The notes beneath the pieces were generated by a model, which was not told the origin of the DNA, searched no databases, and saw only the letters and a list, made by a program, of their open reading frames with translations. Position numbers and translations under genes: made by a program. Positions 25,315-36,807 of a stretch of 64,000 bases of DNA are shown piece by piece. Position 1 is the stretch's first letter, and the number at the start of each line of letters is the position of its first letter. Source of the DNA: Monomorium pharaonis (lineage: Eukaryota; Arthropoda; Insecta; Hymenoptera; Formicidae). Location: NCBI RefSeq assembly GCF_013373865.1, contig NC_050468.1, forward strand, positions 22,896,774 to 22,960,773. Direction: 5' to 3'.

Positions 25315-28300
25315 GTTTAATTACTATAGTAATTTAATGAAGAACAATTTAATAAAAATTTTTATTCCTTGGTCTACGCTTACAATTTACCATAGTAATT
25401 TTTACTATAAAATTTTTCCCGTGTATCGTCACTTTTTTCTCCCTTCTGCGTGTTATTATTTCGGATAGCGTAATTTTCATTCCCGTCGAATAGCGGGAAT
25501 CCCGGAACTGTTTTGAATGGTTCAACCGTGATCCAGGTCATTGCGGACGTCCGTAATATAATTGTCGCGATCGCAAGATAACCCAGATTGGCCGCCACAA
25601 TTCAGTTATATTATTCCCGGACAATCGCCACAAAGAGATTCGGCGCTCAGGTAAAGAGATATTTTTAACGGTGCGGTGATTCAGTGACTGATTGATCAGT
25701 CCCAGTTTTAATTTTGATCCTTCTTATTTTTATTATCGGAGAAAGAATAGTGTATACTTTTAAAATGGAATTAATATATTATTACTAAAAGATAGCAAAT
25801 AATCATTATAATCGTATTATAAGTATATAGTACCGTAAATCAGTAAGAGTTTACTGAAAGGATTAATTAGGAATAACATTAGTGAAATGTGAAATAAAAA
25901 TGCAAAATTTGTTTATGCTAAAGATTAGTAAGATACTCACTGATTCTCATAATCAGTTAAATTCTTTTCTGTTTTCATCAGTTATATAATATTTTCACTA
26001 GATTAGTATAAAAGAATATTTTTCGCGCTTTATCTATCAATTGAATCGACACACTTCTCTGACACATGAAACGGCAATGAATTGACAAAATATACAATGG
26101 TATCCTGATGGATAGAGGAAAAAAAAAGAAAAAAAGAGAAGAAAGAAATAATTGACACTTATTTAGAGAATATCGGGGAAATAATTGACATGTATTTAGA
26201 GAATATCGAAGTAAAATGAATAAGAAAATTTCTGCAAAAATTGATTTAAATCTCAATTATTGAATATGTTTACATAAAATTTACAGTAACCATATTAAAG
26301 TAAAGTAATAATAACATTTCATTGATGTGTTTAATTATATAAAATTATTGTAAATACTTGCCATCAATCTCAATCACATTTAATGTATTATACTTCCTTA
26401 ATAAATAAAATTTATTTGTCTATAAAGATTATTTAATTTATTTCATATTAAAATTGTTTTGAAAAATATTTGTTTTAATATTACTTTTTTACTAGTACTT
26501 CTTAAAAAAACTACTTTTATACTATTTTTCCAAATAATTCTATAGCGCACTTTTTTGTTATTTTATTTTACGTCTAATGAAGAATAAAGGAAGAAAAAAT
26601 ATACATATTTGTAAGTGCATTCTGAATACAGACCTATATATTTCGATAAGTTTTATTATCTTCTATTTACATTTAGATACATTTAGATACACGATAGTCA
26701 TTCAAAATACGTTTTAATGATCGTATTTGGGGATGTGTGGCTTATTTTTACATGTATAATTGACATTTTAGAAACCAGAAGCTATTCCCAGGCTATCTCT
26801 CGAAGAAGCGAAAGAGACAGAGAAAGAAACTATGCCAAGTTGTACAGTACGAGCAAATTAATATACCAATTTGGATATTTTACTGCTTCAATCTTATTAG
26901 TCGTTGCAAAAAATGTGATAATTATGAGAATCAGTAAATTAAGTTTTTTTCAAATAATCTTCTAGAATTGAATATTATATATTTTTAGAGCTTACAATAA
27001 TAGATAACAATGCAATTTTTTCTGAATCAATATAAACAAATATAATTTTCTATTTTTATTACGCATAATTGCGTAATAGTTAGATATATGAATTGTTTCA
27101 TATGTAAAATAAAAAATAAACATTTCTATGAAATTATGATAATTTATTCAATTCAAAATACATTTATTTGGTTACCAAAAAAAATAAAATGCGATGGAAT
27201 TTATTTGGTAATGAAAAATCTATTTAAAAAATTAAGAAGATATTATCTAAATTAATTTTTGTTGTTTTATATCTATTCTTTATGTAACTTTTTAATGTAA
27301 CTTTATTTAGGAATTATACTTTGAAATTATACTTCATATAAGAATTATAAAAGCAGCATTAATATCGGTCAGATGTTCGTATAATAAAGTCATATATAAT
27401 AAAGTCATAATAAGGAGTCCAATTAAAATACCAGGCCATTTATCGCAACAAGTCAAATAATTCTTTAGTTTTTTAACAGATCAGTGAATTCCTTGATAAT
27501 ATTTTATTTATTTTAATTACATGTAAATATGATACATTATTTAAATGTAATAAAGAAATTTATATTTACATAAATTTTTTAATACAAAATATAATAAAAT
27601 TATGCGGATAAAAAATCGATATAATGAGTTCAAAATAGTAACAGTGTAAAGAAATAAAAATACATTTAAATATAATATCAAATCTTATATGGAAAAGAAA
27701 CAGTTTTGCTGAAATATCTAAAATTTAGATGTAGGTTAAAAAATAATTTTATTGGACAAAAAATAATTATGAAGAATGTTCAAGCATGATGAGCAATACT
27801 GTAAATTTTTTTTACATTTTAACAAACAGTCTGAGCGACCTGCATAATTATTTTGATGTAAAAAAATTATTTTCAGATCTACAGCCAGTTAAACTTTTAA
27901 TTGCTTTAGCAAAATCATAGCTAAAATAAATAAAAAGTCTGATATTTTCACTGTAAATAACGAATTAAATATGTGATCAGAATGAATGCCGAAAACGAAT
28001 TATCAAAAAAATTCATATGAAATAAATAAAACATTATTTAGTAATGTTTTACTGCACCAAAAGCTAAATATAGAAAATATATAATAAATTGAGAAGCGAC
28101 AAATTTTTTCCAATATGTGTCTGATATTTAAATAAAAGTATACACATTTAAAGAATTTTAAGTTTAACAATAAAATCATATTAAAAATTATTTATAAATT
28201 AATAAAAAGCATTTTTATCTTTTTTAATATGATGAAAGTTAAAGGGAATTCTGCACAGGTCTATGTAGTTTATATCAAATATTGATCGACACGTTATACG

Positions 28301-28418
28301 AAAATCAATTTAGGATGTTTATGTGAAATATTTGGAATATTTGGAAAGCAGTATTATTGTCGATTGATTGCGAGCGCTTTACTGTTTACGGAACAATTTC
28401 ATAGGATACTCCGGTTGT

Positions 28419-28854
28419 CTAATTGGTCTTCAATTTCCGCCTCTTGCGCTCCAACGAATTAACCTTTGACCATATCGTCTGATGATTTAAGCGAGTTTTG
28501 CGTGCCATCCACGTTTGCAAATTACTCGTTGATGCAGCCCATGCGGCGGTGTTCGTTGCCAAACGTTGACCTAACACGAACTTCATGAAATTTAAATAGA
28601 TCATACAGAGCAATATTATTTTACTTACGTTTACTTTCTAATTTTTTATTTATATACGAATGAGTTGCAACAAAAGCATCTTTATGCAAATATTTTACAA
28701 ATGTATTCCAACGTGGTAAATATTTGCAATTTTCTGAAAAAGATTTGGTTAACAAAATGGGAAGTAAACGAGGTCGAAGCAATTTTAAGCATATATCACG
28801 CTTATCTCTAAAGTATATAGTATAAAACTGTGAAACAAAGAAGTCCGCAAACAT
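28419..28854 (-). CDS. Tentative two-exon small gene, function unknown
   Basis: Exon 1 28854-28629 starts at an ATG preceded by an in-frame stop and ends at a strong GTAAGT donor. A 58-bp intron follows with a TTAG acceptor, and exon 2 28570-28419 keeps frame to a TAA. The 125-residue product is basic (C-terminal LERKRRKLKTN) with no recognised domain. A CpG-rich segment lies directly upstream at 28.93-29.56 kb, where a promoter would be. Against it: the intron is short and the exon boundary was chosen to keep frame. I do not recognise the protein. Confidence 0.28.
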
Positions 28855-28929
28855 AGTAACTTAAAGCATTGAAAATTTATATAGCTATTTTTTAAACATT
28901 AAGATTTCATTAGATTTGTGAATGTTTAA

Positions 28930-29560
28930 CGCGCGCGTTTTTCTATTTTGGAAAGAGCATCGGGATTATACATATACGCGGGGAAATATGGTCCCCCGCG
29001 AAATACTGCACAATGTTCTGCATTTGAGTTTATTTTACATTTCCTCTTGATTCTCCAAGAGGAGAAATTGTTTTCGCAGCGACGACAATTCGTTTAAAAA
29101 TCCGGGATAAATTCGGCTGTTATATACCGGTGTCGCTATCGCCTTTATCGAGGTACAATCGCAAAGAGGCCTGTACCGTTGTACTACGAGCGTGAATCAA
29201 CTTTCACGCTCACACACCTCGAGCCTCCCCTGTGCCGTGCTCCACCACCGTGTGGCAACCACACGCGAGCGCAACCCTCTATCGCCTTCTATATCCAAAC
29301 CCCACGACAAGTGCGCCAAAGTAATCAAGTCAGGCCGGCTGTGCCTCCGTTATGTACTCGATATGTATTCGATGTGTATGTATGTATGTATAATGCATGT
29401 ATGTGTATATTCGGCCTACGGCACGCGATCGTAAGCATTGAACTTCTCGCACGAAACATCAATGTTTCTTCTCGTAACGTTGGAATATACATATTTCTTC
29501 GTTGCACAATGCATCCGAACTCATCCCCCAAATGGATGAAAATTACTCGGATTCCGTAGT
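28930..29560. promoter_or_regulatory. CpG-rich segment, candidate promoter
   Basis: Locally CpG-rich (ACGCGCGCG at its left end, CCCCCGCG near 28993), adjoining the tentative minus-strand gene at 28419-28854. Open frames inside (29179-29559 and overlaps) look like composition artefacts. Confidence 0.3.
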
Positions 29561-30628
29561 TGCAGTCGCTTATATTAACGACGCGAAAAATTTATTTCTG
29601 TCGTGCCTCTCCTTCTGTTTCATTCTTGCATTCTTCATATATCTACTTCAATTTTTGAAATTAATTTGACCATGTAAATTACAAATTGACATTTTATTTC
29701 GATTTAAATTCATCATTTTTAGATCTTGAGATTCTCAAATTAAATGTGAAAAATGTAAAAAAATTCTTTTTACTCGTACTTTTCATTGGTTTCTGTACTT
29801 TCTTTTAAATTTCATAAGCAATTGAATTTATTATACTTTTCCCAGTACTTATTTCCTTCTTTACACTTGTAACATCTTTTCGATTATATATGGATTATAC
29901 ATCTTGTTTTGCTTAGCAAAACCAAAATCGACACATTTAAAATTCTCTTTCTGCAATATTTATTTATTTTCAATTTATGTTTAACTTACTCTGTTATCTT
30001 TAAAAATGCAATAGTTTGCCGTAGAACATACTAGGCGATACATTTTGCAATTCCACAAATGGAGTTCGATAAATGTACATATGTCAAGAAAGTTCGCGAC
30101 GTTATAGTCTCGCGAGAATTGCAATCCTTGACGGCGCGTCGAGTTGCAAAATAAAGAAAAGGGGTATAAGATGTTGAGAAGGACAGTCGCGCATGAGACT
30201 TTATGACACAATAGAGAGTAAAGTTAAGAAAGCAAAACTATTTTCTTAACTATGCGACGAACCTATTGATGAAGAGACAAACAACGCCATGTAAATTATT
30301 TATAATATGCGCCAGTGCACAAAATATTATTTTTTAAATTAGAAAACAAGAATCAAAATGTCGTATTATAAAATTTGTACAGTTGATAAAACTTTAAGTC
30401 AACTGAAATATAATTATAATCACGAAAATTCATAAATTTATTGGTTTTTTCAAACATATGCCTCAAAAGAGAATTGATATATGTATTTTCTCAGTGATAA
30501 TATACCTTGATTTTTGTTAATATAATTTAAATCAAGTAATTTAACTAATGATTTGTAGCTCTAGTATAAATTTAACATTGTTATGTATATATATATATAT
30601 ATATTTGTATTTATATACATATACACAC
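29561..30628. other. Gene-free stretch
   Basis: AT-rich, with a modestly GC-raised patch near 30050-30200 that has no ATG-led frame of note. No RNA gene was seen. Confidence 0.45.
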
Positions 30629-31149
30629 CAGGGTTGGATAAGTTAATATATTTTTTATTAACTTAATTAAATTAAAGTTAATGGATTATAAAATTAATTC
30701 AGTTAAATTAAAAGTTACATAAATAAAATACTTAACTCAGTTAAAAAGTTACCTTAAGTTTAATTTAATTCAAGTTAAAGTAAAAGGTAATTTTTAGAAG
30801 CTTTACTTATATTAAATTAAACAGTCATATAATTTATTTAATTCAAAAAAACCAGCAAATATATTTAATATTTTATTTGTAAATTAAGTTATAATATTAA
30901 TTATATGAAATAACAAAAAATATTGTTTTCATGCAGAAATGTATTTTTATTTTATAATTTTTTCTTTTACTCGGATAAAATTTTTAATTTAGGAAAAAAG
31001 TTACTAAGTTAAAGTTTATAAAATAACTAGTTAAAGTTAAACATTAAATCATTTAAAATTAATTAAATTAAATTAAAAGTTATTAACTTTTTAACTTTAT
31101 TATTAACTTTCAACTGTTTAACTAATTACTACCCAACCCAGAACCCTAA
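30629..31149. mobile_element. hAT-like non-autonomous element
   Basis: Left end CAGGGTTGGATAAGTTA; right end, read inverted, TAGGGTTCTGGGTTGGGTAG, so the GGGTT block is doubled at the right. ATACACAC (8 bp) flanks both sides (30621-30628 and 31150-31157). CAGGGTT ends with 8-bp duplications are typical of hAT elements. The interior is AT-rich with many AAAGTTAA words and no ORF. The flanks are CA-rich, so part of the flank match could be chance. Confidence 0.65.
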
Positions 31150-32520
31150 ATACACACACACATCTCTCATATTTGTGATAATAATAAATTATTGAATATA
31201 AGAAGAATTTTTTAATTTCTGAATTATTGCTCTACATAAAAGCTAAATTCATCTGATTAATTATATCAGCGTTGTTTGAAATTTTACACTATATTATTTC
31301 AAAATTCTGAAAAATTTACAGTTTAATATAAAATATTCTATGCATTTAAAATAAAATTACTTCTCTTTTAATACCTTGCATAGAAAAATAATTAATTAAT
31401 CAAGCTTGACATAAATTAAGCTCAATGCATACAAATATAAAGAAGAAAAGATAATAATACGAGTCAATTAAGAATTAAAAAAATAAAGATATATTTATTT
31501 TCAAATGTGAATAAATAGTGAATTTCTTATATTTATTTTAATATTAATTTAGTCCATCCATCTTCTTTTATCATCATTATGTTGTCACTTTGACCTAAAT
31601 TATATTTTAATCAATTTTGGTCTCGACTTTTCTTTTAAGTATTACAGTTTATATCGAGAGAAACTCAGTCGAAAAGTACATATTAATTTATTATTTTTAT
31701 TTATCCATTTGAGAATTAATATTTTATGTTTTTAATCTTCTTAATTAGCTTATTGACTATTATCTTTCGCTATTTGCATTAAAAAAAAAATTTTACACTT
31801 ATACATATACATATTCAAAATGTTCACATAGAACTTTCATTATAATTGATAAAATAATAACTTATCGTTATTTTCATTATATTCTTTATTTGTATTTGTG
31901 TTTTGAACTTGATTAACTAATTTTTTTCTAATGCGAAATATTAAAAGTATTAAAAATTATTTCATTTTAAATAATTATGTATACATATATAAATTTATTT
32001 ATTTCATATTAAAATAAAAATGCAAATTTCTTAGAATTTTAAAGTAGTATATATAAAATGTAAAATTTAGAATAGCACTCATAAGCATTATAATCGGATA
32101 AGTTTAATTTTTATGTAAAGTAAATCTAAAAAGAATTTAGAAAAGAAGACTAGCAAAGAAATTGAGAAAAAGTTTTATTTTCTAAACATTTTGTAGTATT
32201 ATTATTTTATTTTTTAAAGCATAAAAAATAATATTTTAATTTTTTGAGGAAATTGACTTCAAAAGATAAATAAAAAACGCTTGAATTAAAAGCTTGTTAT
32301 TGGTTTTTGAGCACAAATATATTATAAATCATATATGTTATTAAAAATTTAATTTTTGTAAAATGCATAATAAAATAAAACATGATAATAATTGATAATT
32401 GTAACTGATAAATATTTTAATCGTCTCACCTTCGCGTATCTAAAATTCATGAGAACCACACTTTCATTCCTTGATATTCAAAGTTCTATGAAACCACCAT
32501 TAGAAAATTCATCCCTCCCT
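31150..32520. other. Gene-free AT-rich stretch
   Basis: No exon, RNA gene or structured repeat was recognised. Confidence 0.5.
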
Positions 32521-32529
32521 TTCATCGAT

Positions 32530-33130
32530 ACATGCAGATTCCTATGAGAGATAAGAGAAACTCACCAAGATCGTCACGTGGTTAACCACGGAAGTTCTCA
32601 CACAGGAACTTGCCCGACAGACGGACGGAGGGACGCACCCCGGGACGATGTAAACTCCGACCCGGTCACATGTCAGAGCCCTTTCGTCGAATTGTACACA
32701 GTGGTATATGCGCGGACTCGTTCATCCCCGCAACATCGGGCAGGTCACGCGTTGTAGACGGCCGGCCCAACCCGTCGCTTCTGTCGTTTCGGTGGTGGTC
32801 CCCCATCCCCTTCCTCTCCACCGCCTGCTCCTCTTTCTCCTTCTTCTCTTCTTCCTCCTCCAACTTCTCCTCCCTCCACGCCCGGTTCGCGCATCGCTCC
32901 TTCTCCCTTTCACAGACGCGGGCAGCGTTCGAACAATCACCCTCCCTTTCCCTCGCCCTACTCCCCTTCAGTACTCACCAAGACTCACCTTACCCGACGC
33001 CACCAACGTGAGGGGGTAAAATCCATAAGGTACGCGTCTGCGCCCTCGACACACCCTCGTGCTTGCGATATAAGCGCCCTTTAACTGAGACGCTCCGAAC
33101 TACCTACCACCTGTACATAAGGGTCTCCAA
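32530..33130. promoter_or_regulatory. GC- and pyrimidine-rich island
   Basis: Starts with a CACGTGGTTAACCACGG near-palindrome (E-box CACGTG at 32576-32581), then a CpG-rich part, then a CT-rich block of about 180 bp at 32790-32980. The overlapping open frames on both strands are low-complexity. No adjacent exon was found; possibly the promoter of an ncRNA or an enhancer. Confidence 0.35.
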
Positions 33131-33678
33131 ATCTGATATATTTGGAAGGAAAAAGTACAGTTTAAAGGGTAGTTCTATCAGAGTTAATCATTTACATATG
33201 AAATATAAATAATCTGTGAATACAATATAAATTAATTATATAAACTGTGTTCTATGTTATCTATGTAAATGGTAATTTATGTTATGGATCATAAAAATAT
33301 AAATTTTATCATAAATAATTATAGTAAGAAACATATGTTTCGTTTTCTGTAATTTTTAATATTATACATATTTTTAATATACTAAAGTTATTTTATTTTT
33401 TCGATATTGTGTTATTTAATTTAATAATAACATTGCTTACATTATGTATTTTGTCATATATGAAATAGATTTATATAAATGTAAACGATAAAAATAAAAT
33501 ATCTAATTGTAAGTGAGAGATACAATTTTGGTCTATGTTAATTATTTTTAATTGAAGGTTTATGAGAAGCAAGAATTGATGCAGGAAATTGGTCAAGACG
33601 TATTAAGGACAAAAAACATAATGATCAATCGTATATGTATAATAATTAAAACATTTAAGAATAAAATATATTCTACAG

Positions 33679-33683
33679 GAGAA

Positions 33684-33734
<51 letters not shown>
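33679..33734. repeat. (GA)n microsatellite
   Basis: GA dinucleotide run of about 28 units with two GAAA interruptions at the left. Confidence 0.95.
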
Positions 33735-33737
<3 letters not shown>

Positions 33738-34008
33738 GCTTTTGAAAGTCAAAAAATTGTGCTATATAAAAATTTTATGATAAAATATTTTAGAAAATAT
33801 ATTAGAATAAATTATTATCAAATATTAATCATAAAAAAATAAAATTTAAAAAATTAGTTTTTTTTATTGAAAAAAATTATTTTGTCATGTATTTGTATTA
33901 CTAGAATTAAAAAGAAGAATTAAGACCGATAGTTTTAACTTCTTGATAAACTTTACTTAGCACAGATAAACATTCTTTCTAAATAAATAAAATCAAATAA
34001 TAGATACC

Positions 34009-34033
34009 TATCGATAGATATTACCTATCGATA
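34009..34033. promoter_or_regulatory. Two DRE/CGATA palindromes in tandem
   Basis: TATCGATA occurs at 34009-34016 and 34026-34033, in a 17-bp direct repeat (ACCTATCGATAGATAT). In Drosophila this octamer binds DREF and overlaps BEAF-32 CGATA sites near housekeeping promoters and domain borders; the extension to this insect is inference. Confidence 0.4.
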
Positions 34034-34274
34034 GATATACCTAGAATAAGAAATATATGTATATGTATGTATGTATGCATATGTTGCATTGACATGCGCG
34101 ATAGTTATTTTCGGTAACTTTAGAGAAAGAAGTACTAAAAAGTCTGTTCTCTTTCGCACCTCTTCTGGACGCCGTTTTCTATACACAAACTGTATAAACC
34201 GGTAATTGCCGGTCCATATCTATAAGGTCTATGTGGTTATCTAACCTCTCAGGGTATCGATGTAATTTTTCCCC

Positions 34275-34385
34275 TAAGGCGAAAACGTGAAAAATGAAAA
34301 GTTTCAAGTTATTGTCTCTTTCTTTCAACACCAATAAAAAGAGATAGTTACATGAAACTTTGTACTTTTCACGTTTTCGCCATAA
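34275..34385. mobile_element. Fold-back element, about 45-bp arms
   Basis: Left arm AAGGCGAAAACGTGAAAA then AAGTTTCAAGTTATTGTCTCTT; the right arm is its inverse with a few mismatches. Palindromic, non-coding; target duplication not clear. Confidence 0.6.
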
Positions 34386-34568
34386 TGACTTGAGCAGACC
34401 AACGCGATTTTTGTCGCGCGCAACGCGCGATGTCCAATGGGCGACCGCCTTTTCGCTCATCTCTGTACTAAAGGCCCTCACACATGAATTGACATAACCA
34501 TAACAGTAAAGTTTCGACGCGTCGGATTGGCTACATTTAGCAGACTCAATAGTTGAGCAACATTACTA

Positions 34569-34724
34569 GGGCCGGAATTCATAGTCGAATTTTATTCAAG
34601 TTCCAGCTTAAGCACGATCTTGAGACGTCAATGCTGTTATTTCATTGGTTAAGTAAGTCTCAAGTCGGCTCGAAGTTAGACTTAAGACAATGCTTGAGCT
34701 TAAGATCGGTCTATGAATCCCGTC
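34569..34724. mobile_element. Fold-back MITE, family C copy 1 (CTA duplication)
   Basis: Ends GGGCCGGAATTCATAGTC and the inverse of GACGGGATTCATAG, with CTA on both sides (34566-34568 and 34725-34727). The arms hold AAG/CTT-rich words (CTTAAG, CTTGAG) like the other family C copies. Confidence 0.75.
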
Positions 34725-34742
34725 CTAGATTTTCCGTTGAAT

Positions 34743-34887
34743 AATGGCCGCGTTTAGTAGACACAACTGTTGAGTGAGCGTTCAGTGATTCTTTAATATG
34801 ATTGGTTAATACCTTTAGATCTAACCAATTATATTAAAGAATCACTGAGCGCTCACTCAACAGTTGTGTCTGCTGAATGCGGCCATT
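34743..34887. mobile_element. Near-perfect palindromic fold-back element
   Basis: Arms of about 65 bp from AATGGCCGCGTTTAG through ACACAACTGTTGAGTGAGCG and TTCAGTGATTCTTTAATAT to the mirrored copy ending GCGGCCATT, with only a few mismatches. No clear target duplication. Confidence 0.78.
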
Positions 34888-35138
34888 GCCGTTGATTTGT
34901 TGGTTTTATAAGTCAGAACCAATCATGTTCGATTGCTACTTAGCTGCTGAGTCTGCTGAATGCCATTTTCACTGTTGATATAAAAACTTCTATTCTAACT
35001 TTCTAATTTTTAATCTCAATCTAACAACATGGCTGGCACAAGCCAGCAGCAGCAGTATATATACACTTGATTCAATTTGAATCGAATTAAGCGTTTACAG
35101 CGCGCTAACATCTTTTGATTGATACGCGTATCAACTTG

Positions 35139-35258
35139 GGGTGCGTTCCGTTTCATGCATGATACGCATGATGCATCGTTCATCCTTGTTGTTTATCAAA
35201 CGTTAAACAAGGATAAACAATGCATTATGCGCATCATGCATTGAAACGGAATGCAGCC
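35139..35258. mobile_element. Fold-back MITE with GGGTGCGTTCC end (TTG duplication)
   Basis: Left GGGTGCGTTCCGTTTCATGC; right inverted GGCTGCATTCCGTTTCAATG. Arms continue through a GATGCAT/ATGCATC block and ATCCTTGTT. TTG lies on both sides (35136-35138 and 35259-35261). Confidence 0.76.
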
Positions 35259-35291
35259 TTGGTCTGATACTCGCGATTGAGAAGCGACCTA

Positions 35292-35412
35292 AGGTTTGTT
35301 TTTTATTTCTGCACTGCTGCATTGGCGCAATAAGTTAGAATAAGACAAATATATTTTTTCTCATTCTTACTTATTGCACTAGTGCAGCAATGCAGGAATA
35401 AAAAACAAACCT
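35292..35412. mobile_element. Fold-back MITE, family F copy 1 (CTA duplication)
   Basis: Ends AGGTTTGTTTTTTATTTCTG and the inverse, with arms rich in GCACTGCTGCATTG-type words. CTA on both sides (35289-35291 and 35413-35415). Shares its centre (TTA-AAT-AGACAAATATATTTTTT) with the element at 35448. Confidence 0.76.
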
Positions 35413-35447
35413 CTAGTTTACACCGAGCACTTGGTATGCGTATCAAG

Positions 35448-35568
35448 TGGCCTGTTCTTTTTAGCTGCACTGATGCACTGGTGCAACAAGTTAAAGTGAG
35501 ACAAATATATTTTTTCTCATGTTAACCTATTGCATCAGTGCAGTAGTGCAGCTAAAAAGAACAAGCCA
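35448..35568. mobile_element. Fold-back MITE, family F copy 2 (AAG duplication)
   Basis: Ends TGGCCTGTTCTTTTTAGCTG and the inverse; arms GCACTGATGCACTGGTGCAA. AAG on both sides (35445-35447 and 35569-35571). The same central block as the 35292 copy shows common origin despite different tips. Confidence 0.76.
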
Positions 35569-35606
35569 AAGTATTATATCCATATCAAATCGCTTGATTC
35601 GCTCGG

Positions 35607-35659
35607 TATAATGCTGGTCACAACAGAAATTGGATTATTTCCGTTGTAACCAGCATAAC
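35607..35659. repeat. Short palindrome
   Basis: TATAATGCTGGTCACAACAG and its imperfect inverse (CTGTTGTAACCAGCAT-like) around a short loop; probably a small or truncated fold-back element. Confidence 0.55.
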
Positions 35660-35833
35660 TATTGGCTAATTGGCCCGACTCTAACCAAATTTGAACTCTC
35701 GGTGGAAACTTACTCACTATAGGCGATTTTTAGTGAAATTGGTACATGTACGATCACTATATGTGAGTATAAAATACTTACATTACTGAGTGATAGTCTC
35801 ACTTTCAGATAAATGGAAAGCAGCAATTATTTA

Positions 35834-35978
35834 GGCCGGTATTCATAGTCGAATCTTATTTTAAGATCGTCTCAAGTAATGTCTTAAGATGTTAATACGG
35901 CTCTGTGATTGGTTGATAGCATATTAAGACCGTACTTAAGACGATCTTAAATATAAGACTTAACTATGAATACCAGCC
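35834..35978. mobile_element. Fold-back MITE, family C copy 2 (TTA duplication)
   Basis: GGCCGGTATTCATAGTCGAA at the left and the inverse (GAATACCAGCC) at the right, with TTA on both sides (35831-35833 and 35979-35981). Internal words CTTAAGATG and TAATACGGCTCTGTGATTGG match the 36024 copy. Confidence 0.85.
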
Positions 35979-36023
35979 TTAGCATATTTTTTCTTAATTT
36001 TATTAATTTAATGACAACTCTCA

Positions 36024-36168
36024 GGCCGGTATTCATAGTCGGGTCTTATATTTAAGATCATCTTAAGTACTGTCTTAAGATGCCATCAACCAATCACAGA
36101 GCCGTATTAGCATCTTAAGACATTGCTTGAGACGATCTTGAAATAAGATTTGACTATGAATACCGGCC
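36024..36168. mobile_element. Fold-back MITE, family C copy 3 (TCA duplication)
   Basis: Same family as 35834 with the interior in the opposite orientation. Termini GGCCGGTATTCATAGTC are exact at both ends; TCA flanks both sides (36021-36023 and 36169-36171). Confidence 0.87.
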
Positions 36169-36171
36169 TCA

Positions 36172-36807
36172 GTTATTCGAATAAAGTTATATTTAGGTGC
36201 TTTTAAGAACGCATCCATGCCGCATAGTTGAGCGCAAATCGTTAACGAGTGTTCTTTGCACTTTGCAATTGCTCCTTTTGTACTTTCTATCTCTTCTTCT
36301 TTTTTGTCCTACGTTTGATCGTCTATCCGTCTCGTATCTAATAGTGCTGATGGTTGAACGCAGTGAACGTAGTATACGGCAACAAAAAATAGGCCTACAT
36401 ATTCATTCATATTTCGCGATATATGGTTCGATAAGAAGTACTGTGAAGCACCACGAAGCACTGCGAAGTGAGAACATCACAAGCGGAAGCCGAAAACGAG
36501 ATTGCGGTGGAGGCGCGTCTTGCTTTAACGTCAGTCTTTTATAACAGATCTGACAAATAAATGGTAAGAATTGCCCCTCGTAAACAAGTGAATAGTCGAA
36601 GACGTACACGTTAAGCCATTATTAACGTGTTACTGCTGCTGCTGTCGCTGCTAATTCTACAGCCACGATCAATTCTTCCGTATTTCTTTTGCCAGTCACT
36701 GCATTACGTCATACGTATGGTTGTTTAATTGATACTACTCAAAGACGATAAACACCTTTCGCAAGTGTTGCTCTGTTCGACTTTGTGTTTCCGCTCGAAT
36801 TGGAGCC
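36172..36807 (+). promoter_or_regulatory. Presumed promoter and 5' UTR of the TRMT2-like gene
   Basis: GC-raised sequence between the last upstream MITE and the ATG at 36808. The overlapping 115-codon frame at 36197-36544 has no ATG start and is not called. A short CTG/CTGCTG run lies near 36632-36650. Transcription start not located. Confidence 0.4.

Larger units (their letters stand above)
23411..28418. other. Gene-free stretch containing a CpG island
   Basis: Holds the CpG-rich island at about 23.93-24.87 kb, a possible third mariner-like element at 25050-25314, and a short direct duplication near 26150-26215 (TTTAGAGAATATCG twice). From 26.3 to 28.4 kb nothing was recognised. Confidence 0.5.
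33131..34274. other. Gene-free stretch with GA microsatellite and paired DRE motifs
   Basis: AT-rich. It contains the GA repeat at 33679 and two TATCGATA motifs at 34009-34033, then a GC-raised patch from 34.1 kb that leads into the fold-back cluster. Confidence 0.5.
34500..34980. mobile_element. Older fold-back element interrupted by two younger ones
   Basis: The left piece at about 34500-34565 (ATAACAGTAAA, GGATTGGCTAC, TTTAGCAGACTCA) pairs with the right piece at about 34915-34980 (TGAGTCTGCTGAATG and TTTTCACTGTTGATAT). Between them lie the complete elements 34569-34724 and 34743-34887, so this is a nested insertion. Confidence 0.5.

Noticed and set aside
25380..25598. Minus-strand frame looking like a signal peptide plus short secreted peptide
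   Set aside because: Its first codon is GTG preceded by a stop, and the only ATG is at codon 20, which removes the hydrophobic segment. No upstream exon was found.
29179..29559. 126-codon plus-strand frame and overlapping partners
   Set aside because: Three overlapping frames in one GC-raised patch, no domain, no splice-supported extension.
32610..33019. Overlapping frames of 65-133 codons on both strands
   Set aside because: Composition artefacts of a CpG- and CT-rich island (Ser/Phe/Leu or Arg/Glu runs).
33552..33842. Frame beginning KVYEKQELMQEIGQDVLRTK
   Set aside because: The first 20 codons look coding-like, but the frame has no ATG, then runs into AT-rich sequence and a GA repeat; not assignable to a gene or transposon.
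36197..36544. 115-codon plus-strand frame before the TRMT2-like gene
   Set aside because: Starts with GTG, low-complexity Leu/Phe run, no splice link to the ATG at 36808; more likely leader or promoter DNA.
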